From the NCBI RefSeq assembly GCF_000247695.1, contig NW_004624742.1, forward strand, positions 9,279,252 through 9,343,251: 64,000 nucleotides of DNA, read 5' to 3'. Each line of letters starts with the position of its first letter. The stretch's first letter is position 1. Both the position numbers and the translations under genes were made by a program. Source of the DNA: Heterocephalus glaber. Lineage: Eukaryota; Chordata; Mammalia; Rodentia; Bathyergidae. This document shows positions 47,986 through 59,454 of this stretch, piece by piece. Under the pieces are notes generated by a model. That model was not told the DNA's origin. It made no database searches and saw nothing but the letters and a program-made list of their open reading frames with translations.

Positions 47986-49537
47986 GCTGGTACCTGATCA
48001 ATGCTAACATTTATAAAGGAATTAGAAAATTCAGACCCTGAAATCCATAGCATCCATAAAGTCCAGCTACAACAAAAATGTCATATGACATGAAAAAGTA
48101 GGAACGTATGATCTACAACAGTAAAAATAGATTCAGAAATGGGAAAAATGATCAAATCAGCAGAAAAGGAAACTGAAATACTTATTACACATATGTCAAT
48201 AATTTAAAGAACATAAAAAAAGGAAATGGAAACTATTTAAAATAAGTGGATCTTCTAGAGATAAAAAAAAGCAAAACCTAAAATGAAAAATTCACTTAAT
48301 GGACATGAGAAGAGATTTCTTAAAATGAAAGCAGCAATTTTGAGTGCAAACTAAAACTGAAGCACAGAAGGAACAAAATCCTGGAAAAAAATAGACTTTT
48401 ACAGACCTGTGGCCAATGTACAGTAATTTTGTGTATATGTAAGTGAAGTCCAGAAAAGGTGGAAAGTAGGGTAGAAATAATGTTTAAGAAAGTAAAGGCT
48501 GAAAACTTTCCATATTTGATAAAAACAAATCATCACACAGGTCTAAGAAGCTGAACAAAATTTAAGGAAAATAAGCACAAAGATAATTCCACCAAGGCAC
48601 ATCATAATAGAACTGTTGAAAATCAATTACAAAGACAAAATCTACGAACAGGCAAATAAAAAAAGAAAACATGTTGCCTACAGGCAAACAAAGATATGAA
48701 TGACCAGGAACAATGTAAGCCAGAAGACAACAGAAGAATATCTTTAAAATGCTAGGGGAAAACAAATAACATTATAAAACATAAACCAAAACAAAGCAAT
48801 GGGATTGTAGAAGTCTTTATCAAACAAAAATACTTTTCAAAATTGAAGAGTAAAGACATTTAAGAAAATTAAAAACTGAATTAAATTATTGCTAGAATAT
48901 ATCTTGACAAGAAATATTAAAGTTCTTCAAATGGAAGGAAAATTACTCTAGATGGAAATTCAAATTTACATAAATTAATGAAGAATGCTGGGAATGGTAA
49001 ATGCAGAGGTAAATACTAAAACTTTTTTTATTTAAGTTTTTCTTTAAGAAATAATGTATTGAGCCAACTAATAAATATAAAAATAAAATGTGTAATATTA
49101 AGAATAAGGGTGTAAATGAAAAAATTCAGTTGCATTGTCTCTCAATCATTCATGAAGTACTATGATATATGAACGTAGATTGTGACAAGTTGCTGATATT
49201 GTGAACTCTAGAGCAACAACTGAAAAATAAGACAAAGATCTAGCTAATAAATTCAGAAGAGTTTATTACTGAAAAGTCAATTTTTATAAGAATGAATAAA
49301 AAAGAAAAGAGGAAGAAAGCGCACGATAGTAGGCTTAAATCCAACTATGTAAAATTATATCTACCATATGCAAAATTTAAACTAAAACTAGAGCTGTGAA
49401 CTATCATTTATAAGATGTACACAGGAAGTGTAAATGCAAAATGATGAAAACATGATGCTGTGTAAATAGCACATGAAATTTGGAGTGGCATTAATTACAT
49501 TAAACATTGTAGATTTCAGGACAAGAAGCAGTAGAGC

Positions 49538-49872
49538 TTTAGGCCCTGGGTGGAATGTGTCCCCAAAATTTCATGTGTTGGAAAGTTCCTCCTCAAAATG
49601 ATATTAATTGTGCCTGGAATGTTTGATTAATGGGTAATTGGGTTAACAAGTGAGTGACTTTGTTATAAAAGTGAATTCTCTAGCATGCTTGCTGTGTCTT
49701 ACCATGAGATTCTTCCAGTACATCATGATGCCAAGCTGACCCTTACTCCTAACCAAAAACTAAGCAGGAGATGGTGCTGTGCTCTTGGGCTTTTCAGCTT
49801 CCAGAATTCTAAGAAATAAATTAATTTTCTTTATAAATTATCATCGCAGAAATTCTATTATAGTTACAGAAA
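49538..49872 (+). mobile_element. MaLR/MLT1-type LTR inserted in L1
   Basis: Starts CCTGGGTGGAATGTGTCCCC and AAAATTTCATGTGTTGGAAA; contains a TTCCAGAATTCTAAGAAATA AAT polyadenylation-style region; ends near ATTCTATTATAGTTACAGAA. L1 sequence resumes afterwards, so it is an insertion in the old L1. A related LTR with a similar start lies at 3072. Confidence 0.75.
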
Positions 49873-50394
49873 ATAGACAAAGAAAATGGAGATTTAAAAA
49901 ACCAATTTATTTATGACAATCATATGTTTTTGCTCATAATGATAATTTCAAAATAAGGATCAAACCTGATAAAACTAAAAGAGTAAATGGAAAAATTGGC
50001 AATAGTGATTGATAATCTCAATTTTCTTCTCTCAGCAACTGACAAAAGAAATAGATGGAAAATCAGTCATTTTAAATATCTTGAAAAACAATATATGATA
50101 TCAACCAAACTGAACTCATTGACATTTATAGCGTACTGCACTCAAGAACAATTTTATACAAATCCCTTTCGTGTGATATTCTGGGCTATATTATACTTTA
50201 TAAAATAAGCTCTTACATATTTAATATGATTGAAATCTCATACAGTGTATTTGCTGATCATAATGGAATTAAATTAGATATTAGTATGAAAAAAGGTATC
50301 TAGAAAATTTCCAAATCCTTGGAAATTAAACAACATAATTTTAAATCATCCATAGGTCAATTAAATAAGTAAAAGAGAAACTAGACACTATCTT

Positions 50395-51452
50395 TTTTTT
50401 CCATTAATTTTATTGGTACATTTTAGGTATACAATACATTTACATTTATCATTGGGAACATGTACCTTTACATGATGTATCTTGTTTCTTATTTTTCCCC
50501 ATTCCCCTGCCCTCCCTTCATCCCCTCCATCCTTCCCTATTTTCAAAGACTTTGTTTCCATTTTTTTTCTTTTCACTTCTTTCCTTTCCCCTACCCCTCC
50601 CACTTCCCCTACTCCTTTAGACCTTTTCTTCCTATTTCTCATTATCAATTTTACATTTTTGATCTTTATTTTTACTTTTAGTTTTTCATCCCAGAGAAAC
50701 TATTTGGTATTTACACACATGTGTCCCATTTATTTTACTTAAGAGTATGGCCTCAATGTGTCTCCATTTAGCTATATATATCTCTAGTTTCTCATTCTTT
50801 ATGGCTGAGTAGTACTTCATTTTATAAAAACACCACATCTTCTTTATCCAGTCTTCAGTTGATGAGCAGTTGGGCTGTTTCCAAGTTACAAACTGTGCCG
50901 CTATAAACATGGGTGCGCATATATTGCTGTGGTATGATTCTTTTAATTCTTTTGGGAAGATACCAAGCAGAGGAATAGCTGGGTCAAATGGGACCTCTAA
51001 TCCTAGTTTTTTGAGGTATCTTCATATTGATTTCCACAGTGGCTGCACCAGTCTGCATTCCCACCAACAATGGAGAAGGGTTCCTTTCTCCCCACAACCC
51101 TGCCAGCATTTGTTATTGGTTGATTTCTTGATAGCAACCATTCTTTCTGGGGCAAGGTGTTGTTTTCATCTGCATCTCTTGAATGACCAGTGATGTTGAA
51201 CATTTTTTTCATGTTTATTTGGTGCTTTTACTTCTTTGTCTGAAAAATGTCTGTTCATTTCAGATGCCCATTTTTGAATTGGACCTTTATTGGGGGGTCT
51301 GATTTTTTGAAGCTCTTTATATATTCTAGATAGTAGTCCTTTGTCTGAGGAACAGCTGATAAAAATTTTTTCCTATATTGTAGGTGGTCTCTTAGCTCTG
51401 TTGGTGGTTTCTTTTACAATGCAGAAGCATTTTAATAAGATGAGATCCCAGT
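50395..51452 (-). mobile_element. Young 5'-truncated L1 insertion
   Basis: Minus-strand L1 3' end. The T run (poly-A tail) at 50393-50400 is followed by the 3'-UTR, then the C-terminal ORF2 region. The minus-strand frame 50910-50686 includes WCFYKMKYYSAIKNEKLEI, the usual ORF2 end. A 14-bp target duplication CTAGACACTATCTT is at 50381-50394 and 51453-51466. It split the older plus-strand L1 in two. Reverse-transcriptase core is absent. Confidence 0.93.
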
Positions 51453-52528
51453 CTAGACACTATCTTAAAGTTGGTGATTATGAAAATTCAACACATCAAT
51501 TTTCAGCTAAAACAGTACTCAGAAGCAAATTTGCAGTACAAGCTAATATGTTCTCAAAGGAGTATTTATAACTTTGGATGTGCATGTTAGAAAAGAAGAA
51601 AGTTTAAAATCAATTATTAAAATTCCACCTTAGTAGGCAGAAATAAAAAGAAATTACATCAAAATTAAAGAGAGGGAAAGAAATAATAATAAAATACTTG
51701 AAACAGATTGTAGCCCTAAACATAAAAGCTAAAATTGTTAACTTTCTAGAAGGAAACAGAGTAGAAAATCTTCAGCATATTGAAATAGGCAAAAATTTCT
51801 TAGGGCACTAAAAGCATGAACTTAAAAATATCGATAAATTGTCCTTTATCAAAACTAAAAAAAATTTGCTGTTTAAAAGACACCATTAAGAAAATAAAAA
51901 GGCAAGATACTGACAGAATATAATTGCAATTTATATACTATTACAGGACTTATATACAGAGTACATTTTCAAAAACCACTTAAAACTCAATACTAAGAAA
52001 CTATATAATCCAATTAAAAGTGAGCAAAGCATACGATACATAAAACACCAAGAAACACATGAAATAATGTTTAAATTCCTTAGCCACCAGAGAAATAAAA
52101 CCAAATCATACGATGAGACACTAGGTACATACTTGAATGATAAGAATGTGGAACAACCGTATTGTTATGTATTGCTGGTAGGAAAATAAAATGATTCAAC
52201 TACTTTGGCATATAGCTGGCCAATTTCTTGTAAAATGCATCTACTTAACACAACAGTTCAACTCGTAGACATTTATTCAATAAAAGTAGAAAAATATACC
52301 CGCATAAAGACACAGATATTTATAGTAGCTTGTTGTTGCTATTGTTACTATTACTAGCTCCAAATGTGAACTATGCAAATATCCACTATGGGGTAAATGG
52401 TTAAACCATCTCACACAGAGGTAAAAAGAAACCAGTTATTAATACAACGTCAGTATGACATTATGGAAGAAGTTTAAAAATATGCTGAGTAAAATAATTC
52501 ATAGTCATATACCACGTGAGTATATGTA

Positions 52529-53234
52529 CAGTGAGACTTCCTATCCCTGTATTTCATATCTGTCTTAGTTACTTTTTTCTCGTTGCTGATATAAAATGCC
52601 TGACACCCAAAGTTAAAGGGGAAAGGGTTTTTTAGCTCACAGTTTGTAGAGGTTTCAGTCCATAATCAGCTGGCTCCAAGGCAGAGGGGTGTAACAGAAG
52701 AGAAACAGTTCATGGCACCCACGTGGTAGCAAAAGCAACAAGGGAAAATTAACAGCATCTTTCTGCCCATTTATCTTAATCCAGATTACTGAGATTAGGG
52801 CAGTGTCAAACCAATCAGTGCACTGGTTTAGCAATTACACACTCCTAATCCCAACATCGCACTCTAGATTCAGACACTTCTGAAAAAGCCACCTATGACT
52901 GCACGAGCCTTTGGAGGGACATCTAGACCCAAACCATAACAAGATCCAAGGATTCAACCAACCTTGGATTAAAAATATTTTTAAAAATTGCATTTATACT
53001 GAATGTGTACATTTTTCTTGTCATTATTTCCTCAACAATGCAGCATGACACCTGTTTACATAGTATTTACATTAATTAGGTGTGAGTAAACTAGAGATTA
53101 TTTACAGTATACAGCAGAATGTGCATGGAAAGATGTGAACCCTATACCACTTTATACAAAGCTGGAGCAGCCATACAGTTTGGTATCCACAGGTGAGCTG
53201 GAATCAATCACTTGTAAGTACTGAGGGAAGGTTG
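52529..53234 (-). mobile_element. MER2-like Tigger MITE, split by an LTR
   Basis: Left part 52529-52561 (CAGTGAGACTTCCTATCCCT) and right part 52943-53234 (GGATTCAACCAACCTTGGAT ... GGTATCCACAGGTGAGCTGG ... TACTGAGGGAAGGTTG). Together these match MER2 in reverse. TA dinucleotides flank both ends (52527-52528, 53235-53236), as expected for pogo/Tigger elements. The host is the old L1. Confidence 0.82.
52562..52942 (-). mobile_element. Rodent MaLR (MT/ORR1-like) LTR
   Basis: Begins TGTCTTAGTTACTTTTTTCT and ends ACCCAAACCATAACA, with TTTAGCTCACAGTTTGTAGA, GGTTTCAGTCCATAATCAGC and AGAGAAACAGTTCATGGCA between. It lies inside MER2; the flanking pentamers ATATC and AGATC are a possible imperfect 5-bp duplication. 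Sister copy at 58478. Confidence 0.83.
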
Positions 53235-53345
53235 TATGCTATCTGATTTTCCTTATATAAAATTCTAGAATGCAGAAATCTTAAGGTATATGAGGAAACT
53301 TTCTGGAGTAATAGTAGTTCTATGCCTTGATTGGATTGATAGTAT

Positions 53346-53383
<38 letters not shown>

Positions 53384-53810
53384 GAAAATATATCAAACTG
53401 TGTGTTAAAGTGTGTTAGAATTAGCCAAAATGAGTGGAAAGTATTTTGAGTACACATCTACATGCACATTGTAGATATAAGCAAGAGAAGTTCTATGAAA
53501 TATTTTTGTTACTGATAACAAATTTATGACAATCAGGGCATGGTCATACTATGTCAGTTTTTATAAATTCCAAAACATTTTTACAAATTTCAGTTTAACA
53601 TCGGCAGGAATGATAATTCTAAACTCCAGAATATCCTCCTCTTCAAAATGAGCACTTAGCTATATTGAGAAGGTATTTGAAATTGTTATACAAAACACTA
53701 CACAAAATAGTGTTTATCACACTATTTGACATTTTTTGTGTGTCTTCAAAGTCTGTTTATATCCGAGGGAATGTGTTTTGCCCTTGAATGACATCTATCT
53801 TGTCAAATAA

Positions 53811-53923
53811 CTAGAAAGAAAAGGAAAGAAAAGAAAGAAGAAAGAACGAAAGAAAAAGAAAAGAAAGAAAGAAAGAAGAAAGAAAGGAAGGAAGAAAGGA
53901 AGGAAAAAGAGAGAGAGAGAAAC
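53811..53923. repeat. (GAAA)n/(GGAA)n microsatellite
   Basis: Purine-rich tract of GAAA, GAAGAAA and GGAA units, followed by GAGAGAGAGAGA. The 134-codon minus-strand frame that runs through it is mostly Ser/Phe/Leu low complexity and is not a gene. Confidence 0.93.
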
Positions 53924-54214
53924 GGTTGAAAATTGGGTGGACGTGTGGACAATTCACAGATTTGTAAGCAACATGTAACTCGATCCCATGTGTTTTACTG
54001 TTAAAAACCTCCAACAATATCATAGCAATATTATAATATAATGTAATAATGTAGGGATTAGTTGGTATCAGGGAAACCAGTGTGGGAGACTTTTGCAATA
54101 CTCTAGAACTCACACAACATATTAAATAGATTTTTGTTATGGCTTTGTTAGTTATAAATTTAATAGAATCTCTTGAGTGTCTCATTCCACTAAAATTAAA
54201 ATTCAGTATTTTCA

Positions 54215-54680
54215 TGGCCTGTAAAGTTCTGCATGATGTAGTCTCTGCCTGGTCCTCAACCTCATTTCTTAACTGTGTCCCCTTCTTTCCCTTCTACGGA
54301 CAGCACCAATGACAGGGGACTTCTCATCTTTAAACAAAAGGTCATTGCTTCCTCAGAGACTTTGAACTCGCTGTTCTCGTAGCCCACAGCACTCCTTAAC
54401 AATATCTTCTCACAGCTGGCAACTTCTCAGCATTTAGGCTTCACTTTAAATGCAAACTCTTCGGAGAGCTCTTTCCTGACAGTAACTTTGCCTAAACACT
54501 CTATCATGTTATCCTGTCCTATTTGGCATGCATCACAGTGTCATGTTATGTGTTTGCTTATTTATTGTCTGTAGCTGCCACTATAACGTAGGTTTTATGA
54601 TTGGAACTTGGTTGTCTTATTCTCCAGTGAAATTTCAGTGCCTAGGACAGTGTCTGCTAGTATTTTTGAATATCTAAGTG
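54215..54680 (+). mobile_element. L2 LINE fragment
   Basis: Long and clear: AAAGTTCTGCATGATGTAGT, ACTTCTCAGCATTTAGGCTT, CACTTTAAATGCAAACTCTT, CGGAGAGCTCTTTCCTGACA, TTTATTGTCTGTAGCTGCCA, TTCAGTGCCTAGGACAGTGT. The order matches the last 450 bp of L2. Confidence 0.85.
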
Positions 54681-54879
54681 GAAGTATGATTAGCACTATA
54701 TCTGAATGTTTTGGAATTATAAAGATTGTAAGTGAAAAGTCATCAAAAACAAAATTTATGTGTCTATATTCCAATTGTATATGTTGTGTTGTTTTAGAGA
54801 GATCTATAGGGCTCATTGTAAGGGTAACTCAAAGTAATAGCTGAGCAAGTATCTGTTATCATTCCTTGAACTGAACCTA

Positions 54880-55560
54880 TACTCTGCATCATTCATTCAT
54901 TCATTCATTCAGCACTTTCTGTGAACTCAGGGCATGTTAAGATGAAGATATACATGATTCAATAAGTGCAAAGCAAGAAGCAAGATAAAACACTGTGAAA
55001 GAACAGAAATGGGAGAAGTAATTTGAAGAAAGGTTATGGAAATAGGAAACACTGAAAAGGAATCTGTCATTTCAGCCTCATCTTAAATGACAATAGAAGT
55101 GTATCAAGTAGAGAGAGGAGGAATGAACTCTCCAGGCAGAGGGCGCAAGAATGGTGAGATACAGAAGTTGAAGAAGTCATTTGTGGTGACTATACGTGCA
55201 TTGGTCTGATAGAAAGTGATGTTGGAAAATGTCTCTAGGTTTGATAATGAAGGATGTTGAATGCCATGTCAAGACCTTTATCCAATAGGTAATTGAGGAA
55301 CCATCAAAAAGTTTACTTGAAATGTGACCAAGCTTGTGATTTAAAAGAAACTCTTGCAATAGGATAAGAGAGTGAGCCTAAAGGCATAGTGATGAGCTGA
55401 AAGATCATTAAAGATTTTCAGGTAAAAGATGAGAAAGGTCTAAATTAAGGCAGAGGCAGTATGAATAGGGAGTTGAGAACTGATTTCAAGGTTAGAATTG
55501 ATGGGTCTTGGGAATGACAAGAGGTTGAGGAGAAAAAGAAAACTAGAGCGACTCTGAGTT
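54880..55560 (-). mobile_element. L2 LINE fragment, opposite orientation
   Basis: The plus strand shows the complement: ATTCATTCATTCATTCAGCA, GAACTCTCCAGGCAGAGGGC, GATGTTGAATGCCATGTCAA, ACTTGAAATGTGACCAAGCT, AAGGCAGAGGCAGTATGAAT. With the plus copy at 54.2-54.7 kb it forms a tail-to-tail L2 pair. The 5' limit is vague. Confidence 0.7.
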
Positions 55561-56635
55561 TCTCGTTGGAAGTTGTGTAGGTGGGGCTATAATTGATCCA
55601 CTGTGACCTATAATTGATTGGCCTTCCTGGTTTACCTCATTTCCTTCATTGACTTTTTTCCCCAACCTTAACTCCAGGACAGAGGGTTCCTTCTACTTTG
55701 GGCTCATTAATACCTCTTTTCATTTACTAGGTAGAGAACCTGCTAGCTAATCAATCTACATGAGCAACCTTTTCTTTTTTCTGTGTGTCAGCAGCTGAGT
55801 ATCTTACAGATTGGTTCAATAGCCTCTCAATTTTGTCAAAACCCTTACAGGATGCCTAGAGAGCTACTTCTTTGCCTTGCAAGTTTGTTCATCTGCTAAC
55901 AGCCTGCTGTAATACTTTAATTCATTCAACTTTTTCTTATTATCCTTTTCTATCCACTTATAGCAGTCCACATATGATATCAACTCCATCTTAAATGGCC
56001 TCAGAAGGCTTATTTTTAGTCCTTACGTGAGATGTAGATTTCTGACTGTGGATTCAGTCCTGGGCTGAGTACTGTGGGGAGATAAAACCATGAATAATAA
56101 GTGGTTTCTTACTTTTCCAAGCTTACAACCTGGATGAAGACATGAGACTTTCCATCCCTTCTTACTTCTTTTCCTTTCTCACTTTTTCCCCTTCCTGCCT
56201 TTCTAGTATTGCTGCTATAACACCAATAAAATATGTTATTTTAATCTATGAAAAGAGACCATGGGGACAAATGTTTTCCTGAAAACAGCCCTGACTAAAT
56301 TACAGGTAAAGTCAATGGCATGTTCAGGTCTGTGAGCCTCATGTTTAGAGGGGCACAGACAGTCGGTGTCCGGTATCAGCTCTGAGAGGACCCTCATGGT
56401 GTAGAAACCACGTTATATGAGAACTAGACAAGAGGTGACTGTGAGAAGAACCCGGGCAACCTCAGACTTTTGAAAGCACATGAAAGAGTGATACTCTTTA
56501 TTGTTCTATAAGCAGAAACAACATGAATGGATACAAATTTTGTTGTAGCCAATTTACATTCAAATTAATACATTTTCAGTTGCTTATTCTGTAAATGATT
56601 GGATTGTCTCCATCATCTCCACAATAAATCTCCTT
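55561..56635. other. Unassigned sequence, possible L2 trace
   Basis: No gene recognised. 56055-56150 (GTCCTGGGCTGAGTACTGTG, AGCTTACAACCTGGATGAAG) resembles an old L2-type minus-strand end. The rest is unassigned. Confidence 0.45.
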
Positions 56636-56639
56636 TCTA

Positions 56640-57130
56640 TTTTTTTAAAAGTCAGTGTATGTTTGTGAAACATAAATACATTCATCACGGAGAATTGGTA
56701 CAATACGCATATCACACCTTGATCCCTTTTTACTTCTTCTTCCTCTCCTATTCTTCTTATCTCCCTCATCCCTAGATCTTCTTTTCAGCTCCACAGGGTC
56801 TATCTCCCTGTTTTCTATTATCTATTATTTTGCTCTTTAAATTGTACTTTGGGTTTCTCACATAAGAGAAACTAGGTGATATTTAACTTTCTGTATCTGA
56901 TTTCATTTTGCATTATGGACTCAAGGTACATCAATTTTCCTGCAGAAGACTCAAATTTACTCTTTTTTATGGCTGAGTAGTACTCTGTTCTGTATATATA
57001 ACATATTTTTATTATTTATTCATCTGTAGATGGGCATATAGGCCACTTCCAAGATTTAGCTATTATAAGTTGTGCTTCTATAAATGTGAGCATACATGTA
57101 TCACTGTAACATGAATTTCCTAAGTCTATA
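56640..57130 (-). mobile_element. 5'-truncated L1 3' end, older copy
   Basis: Same layout as the young copy at 50.4-51.5 kb but more diverged. The complement shows CTTCTTCCTCTCCTATTCTT, TTTTATGGCTGAGTAGTACT, CTGTATATATAACATATTTT, TCATCTGTAGATGGGCATAT, and TGTGCTTCTATAAATGTGAG. No target duplication recognised. Confidence 0.8.
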
Positions 57131-58477
57131 TAGATGGCCACTGGTCAGAGATGTCACTAAATAAAGTCTTGCATGGATGCAGTTAGTTACATGTAATAAG
57201 CTATAAGCTTTCTTCCAATGCTATTGCCACATACAACCTGATTTTTTTGTATCATCTCTTAGTAAAGGAATTGTATAAAATGCTGATTAAAATAATATTA
57301 TAGCAAAATAGAATGAGGAAAGAAAAATTTTTCCTAATGTATTATAATGAATGTGTATAAGAGCATGAAGCATATTTTTTCAGACATTTTGGAAGTTATT
57401 TTGAATTGGCTTAAGCCAAGAATGAAATACTTTTACTTAATTTTTTTAGTAATATATTCCATATATTTTTCCAAAATAGTTTTCATATTCCCAGTGCAGA
57501 AAGAATAAAACATATGTAGTTGTTAGGTTTCTGGTTAAAGCATTTTATTCTACAAATACTAAGGTTTAGCATACGTAGGGAATTTACATTTTCTAAGTAG
57601 TTTTTAATTTATTAATCTGTCTTCATGATAATCATGAAAAAACAATGAAAATGTATCTTTACTTAGATGGAAAGAGGGCCATACACATGCAAACTCATCA
57701 AGTTTATCATTTTTTCAAAAGACTTTTTGATTTTACTGTATTTCTTGATAGTAACTCCCAGCATCAAGCCATTGATTTGGATTAATTCATTAACGTTTCC
57801 CTAAATGTCAATTTGATTCTTTTTCTAAGTCTCACTCTTAGAGTTTAGATGATACTTCTATAGTTATTATAGAAATAATACTGTTTTTGAAATTGTGACC
57901 AACCTATTTTTTTCAGTGTATAAAGATGCACAAATTATTAAATTTCATTTAATAGAGAAAATTTATGTGTTTTTACCTACCCTACATGCTACAAGCAATT
58001 ATTTTTATAAATATAAGGAAAATAATCCAAGCAAACTTGTTTGCCATTGGCTGAATAAAGTTGAAGTTTAAATGACATAGTTCTTACAATGCATTACTTG
58101 GTGTGAAGAATTGCTAAATTACCACGTTAGCCCTGAGTCGTCTGGAACAGCATCTGCTGGAAGGCCACCAAGAGAATCCAAGGGATTGGATGGAGTCTTT
58201 AAAATGACAGTAAACACAAAATTGGCAACCTTTAAGGATGGCATTTTTACTGAAACACATTCTGTTTTTTTAAAACATCAGCAGATTTTACACCAGTGAT
58301 CTCAGCTTTAAAAAAAAAATCTATACATCATTGTTGTTTACTTCATATTACTATATATTCACCAGTAACTACATCACATGTCAAATGATTTAAAGTTGAT
58401 TTTAGGTTGCTTGAGAGGTATTTGGTAATTTTGTCATATACATTATCATAATATTAGAGATGGAAATTAAAAGTAAC
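57131..58477. other. Unassigned AT-rich sequence
   Basis: About 1.3 kb without a recognised gene or repeat. The ORF at 58111-58299 (62 codons) has no known motif. Confidence 0.5.
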
Positions 58478-58918
58478 TGTCTTAATTACTTTGTCATTGC
58501 CAAGACAAATACCCAATGTAAAGGGAGAAAAGTTTATTTTAGCACTGAGTTTGTAGCGATTTCAGTCCATAGGTGGCTGTTTCCAAGGCAGGGCAACATG
58601 GTAGTGGGACATGACTAAGGAGAAACAGTTCATGGCATGGCAGTCAGGAGGCAGACAGCAGCAAGCAGCAGCCTTTTTTCTTTCATTCCCCTTTTATTCA
58701 ATCCAGGCTACAAGCCTATTGGTTGGTTCCACTCACACCCAGAGTGGGTCGTAAATAGACTCAGCCACACTCAAAATTATGCTAATCCAATTAGGGGATG
58801 AATCCAGTTATCATACCTTTAATCTAGTATCACACACCCATAATCCAGCCACCTCCCCAAAGCCACACTTATGAGCACATGAGATTTTGGGGAAATGTCT
58901 AGATACAAGTCATAACAG
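58478..58918 (-). mobile_element. Rodent MaLR (MT/ORR1-like) LTR
   Basis: Begins TGTCTTAATTACTTTGTCAT and ends GATACAAGTCATAACA. It shares TTTCAGTCCATAGGTGGCTG, CCAAGGCAG and GGAGAAACAGTTCATGGCAT with the copy at 52562-52942, in the same orientation. The sequence between the two copies is unrelated repeats, so they are independent solo LTRs. Confidence 0.83.
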
Positions 58919-58957
58919 AGACTAAAGCACTGTTACTTTAAAAATATTAAGAATGGT

Positions 58958-59440
58958 TATATTAGTTTGCTAGGGCTGTCATAACAAAGAGTCACAAACT
59001 TTGTGTCTTAAAATCAATTTATTCTCTCTATGTTCAGGAGGCCAGACAGTCAAAACCAAGATATGTACAGGCCCAGGTCACCCTGGAAACCTACATGGAA
59101 AGAATCTGTCTCAGGTCCCTATAAGCCTCTGGTAGCTTCAGGCATTTCTTATCCTGTAGATGGAAATTTTCTTTCTTTTCACCTTCTGTCTGTGTTGTGA
59201 TGTGATTTTCTTTTAAAAAAAAATTTATCATTGCACATATTTATGTGGTACATTGTGATAATTTGATACATGTATACTGTCCAATCAGGATAGTCAGATT
59301 TCCTCTTTTTATAAGGGGAAATATTTAATTAGGGTCCACATTAATGAACTCAGACTTAATTAGTTGTGTAAAGGTGCTACTTCCAAATAAGGTCACATTT
59401 TAAGGTATTAACAGTTAGTGATGCCTGGAACCATGAATAG
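58958..59440 (-). mobile_element. Old MLT1-type LTR, interrupted
   Basis: Complement shows TTAGTTTGCTAGGGCTGTCA, TAACAAAGAGTCACAAACTT, GTCTTAAAATCAATTTATTC, then after the L1 scrap ATTTAATTAGGGTCCACATT, CTTCCAAATAAGGTCACATT and GTTAGTGATGCCTGGAACCA. This matches the reverse of an MLT1-class LTR. An L1 3'-UTR fragment splits it. Confidence 0.75.
59209..59316 (-). mobile_element. Very short L1 3'-UTR insertion
   Basis: T-rich complement of a poly-A tail, then ATTGCACATATTTATGTGGT, ACATTGTGATAATTTGATAC, ATGTATACTG: about the last 100 bp of an old L1 3'-UTR, inside the MLT1 LTR. GATTTTCTTTT and GATTTCCTCTTTT on the two sides may be the target duplication. Confidence 0.7.
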
Positions 59441-59454
59441 CACTGAACCCAATA

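Larger units (their letters stand above)
47990..53395 (+). mobile_element. Old L1 (L1M-type), plus strand, host of nested insertions
   Basis: One degraded L1 read in pieces. The 5' half is at 47990-49537 (GGCTGAAAACTTTCCATATT, CACCAAGGCACATCATAATA, GAACTGTTGAAAATCAATTA). ORF2 pieces are at 49873-50380 (TCCAAATCCTTGGAAATTAA) and 51467-52528 (GGACTTATATACAGAGTAC, TACCCGCATAAAGACACAGA). The 3' region follows at 53237 onward, including an AT microsatellite at 53350-53380. The interruptions are separate features. No intact frame. Confidence 0.8.

Noticed and set aside
53811..54215. 134-codon minus-strand ORF, the longest in the window
   Set aside because: Its C-terminal part is the GAAA tract translated as Ser/Phe/Leu; no domain is visible in the rest.
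52562..58918. Provirus bounded by two LTRs
   Set aside because: No gag, pol or primer-binding sequence between the copies; the space is filled by unrelated repeats.
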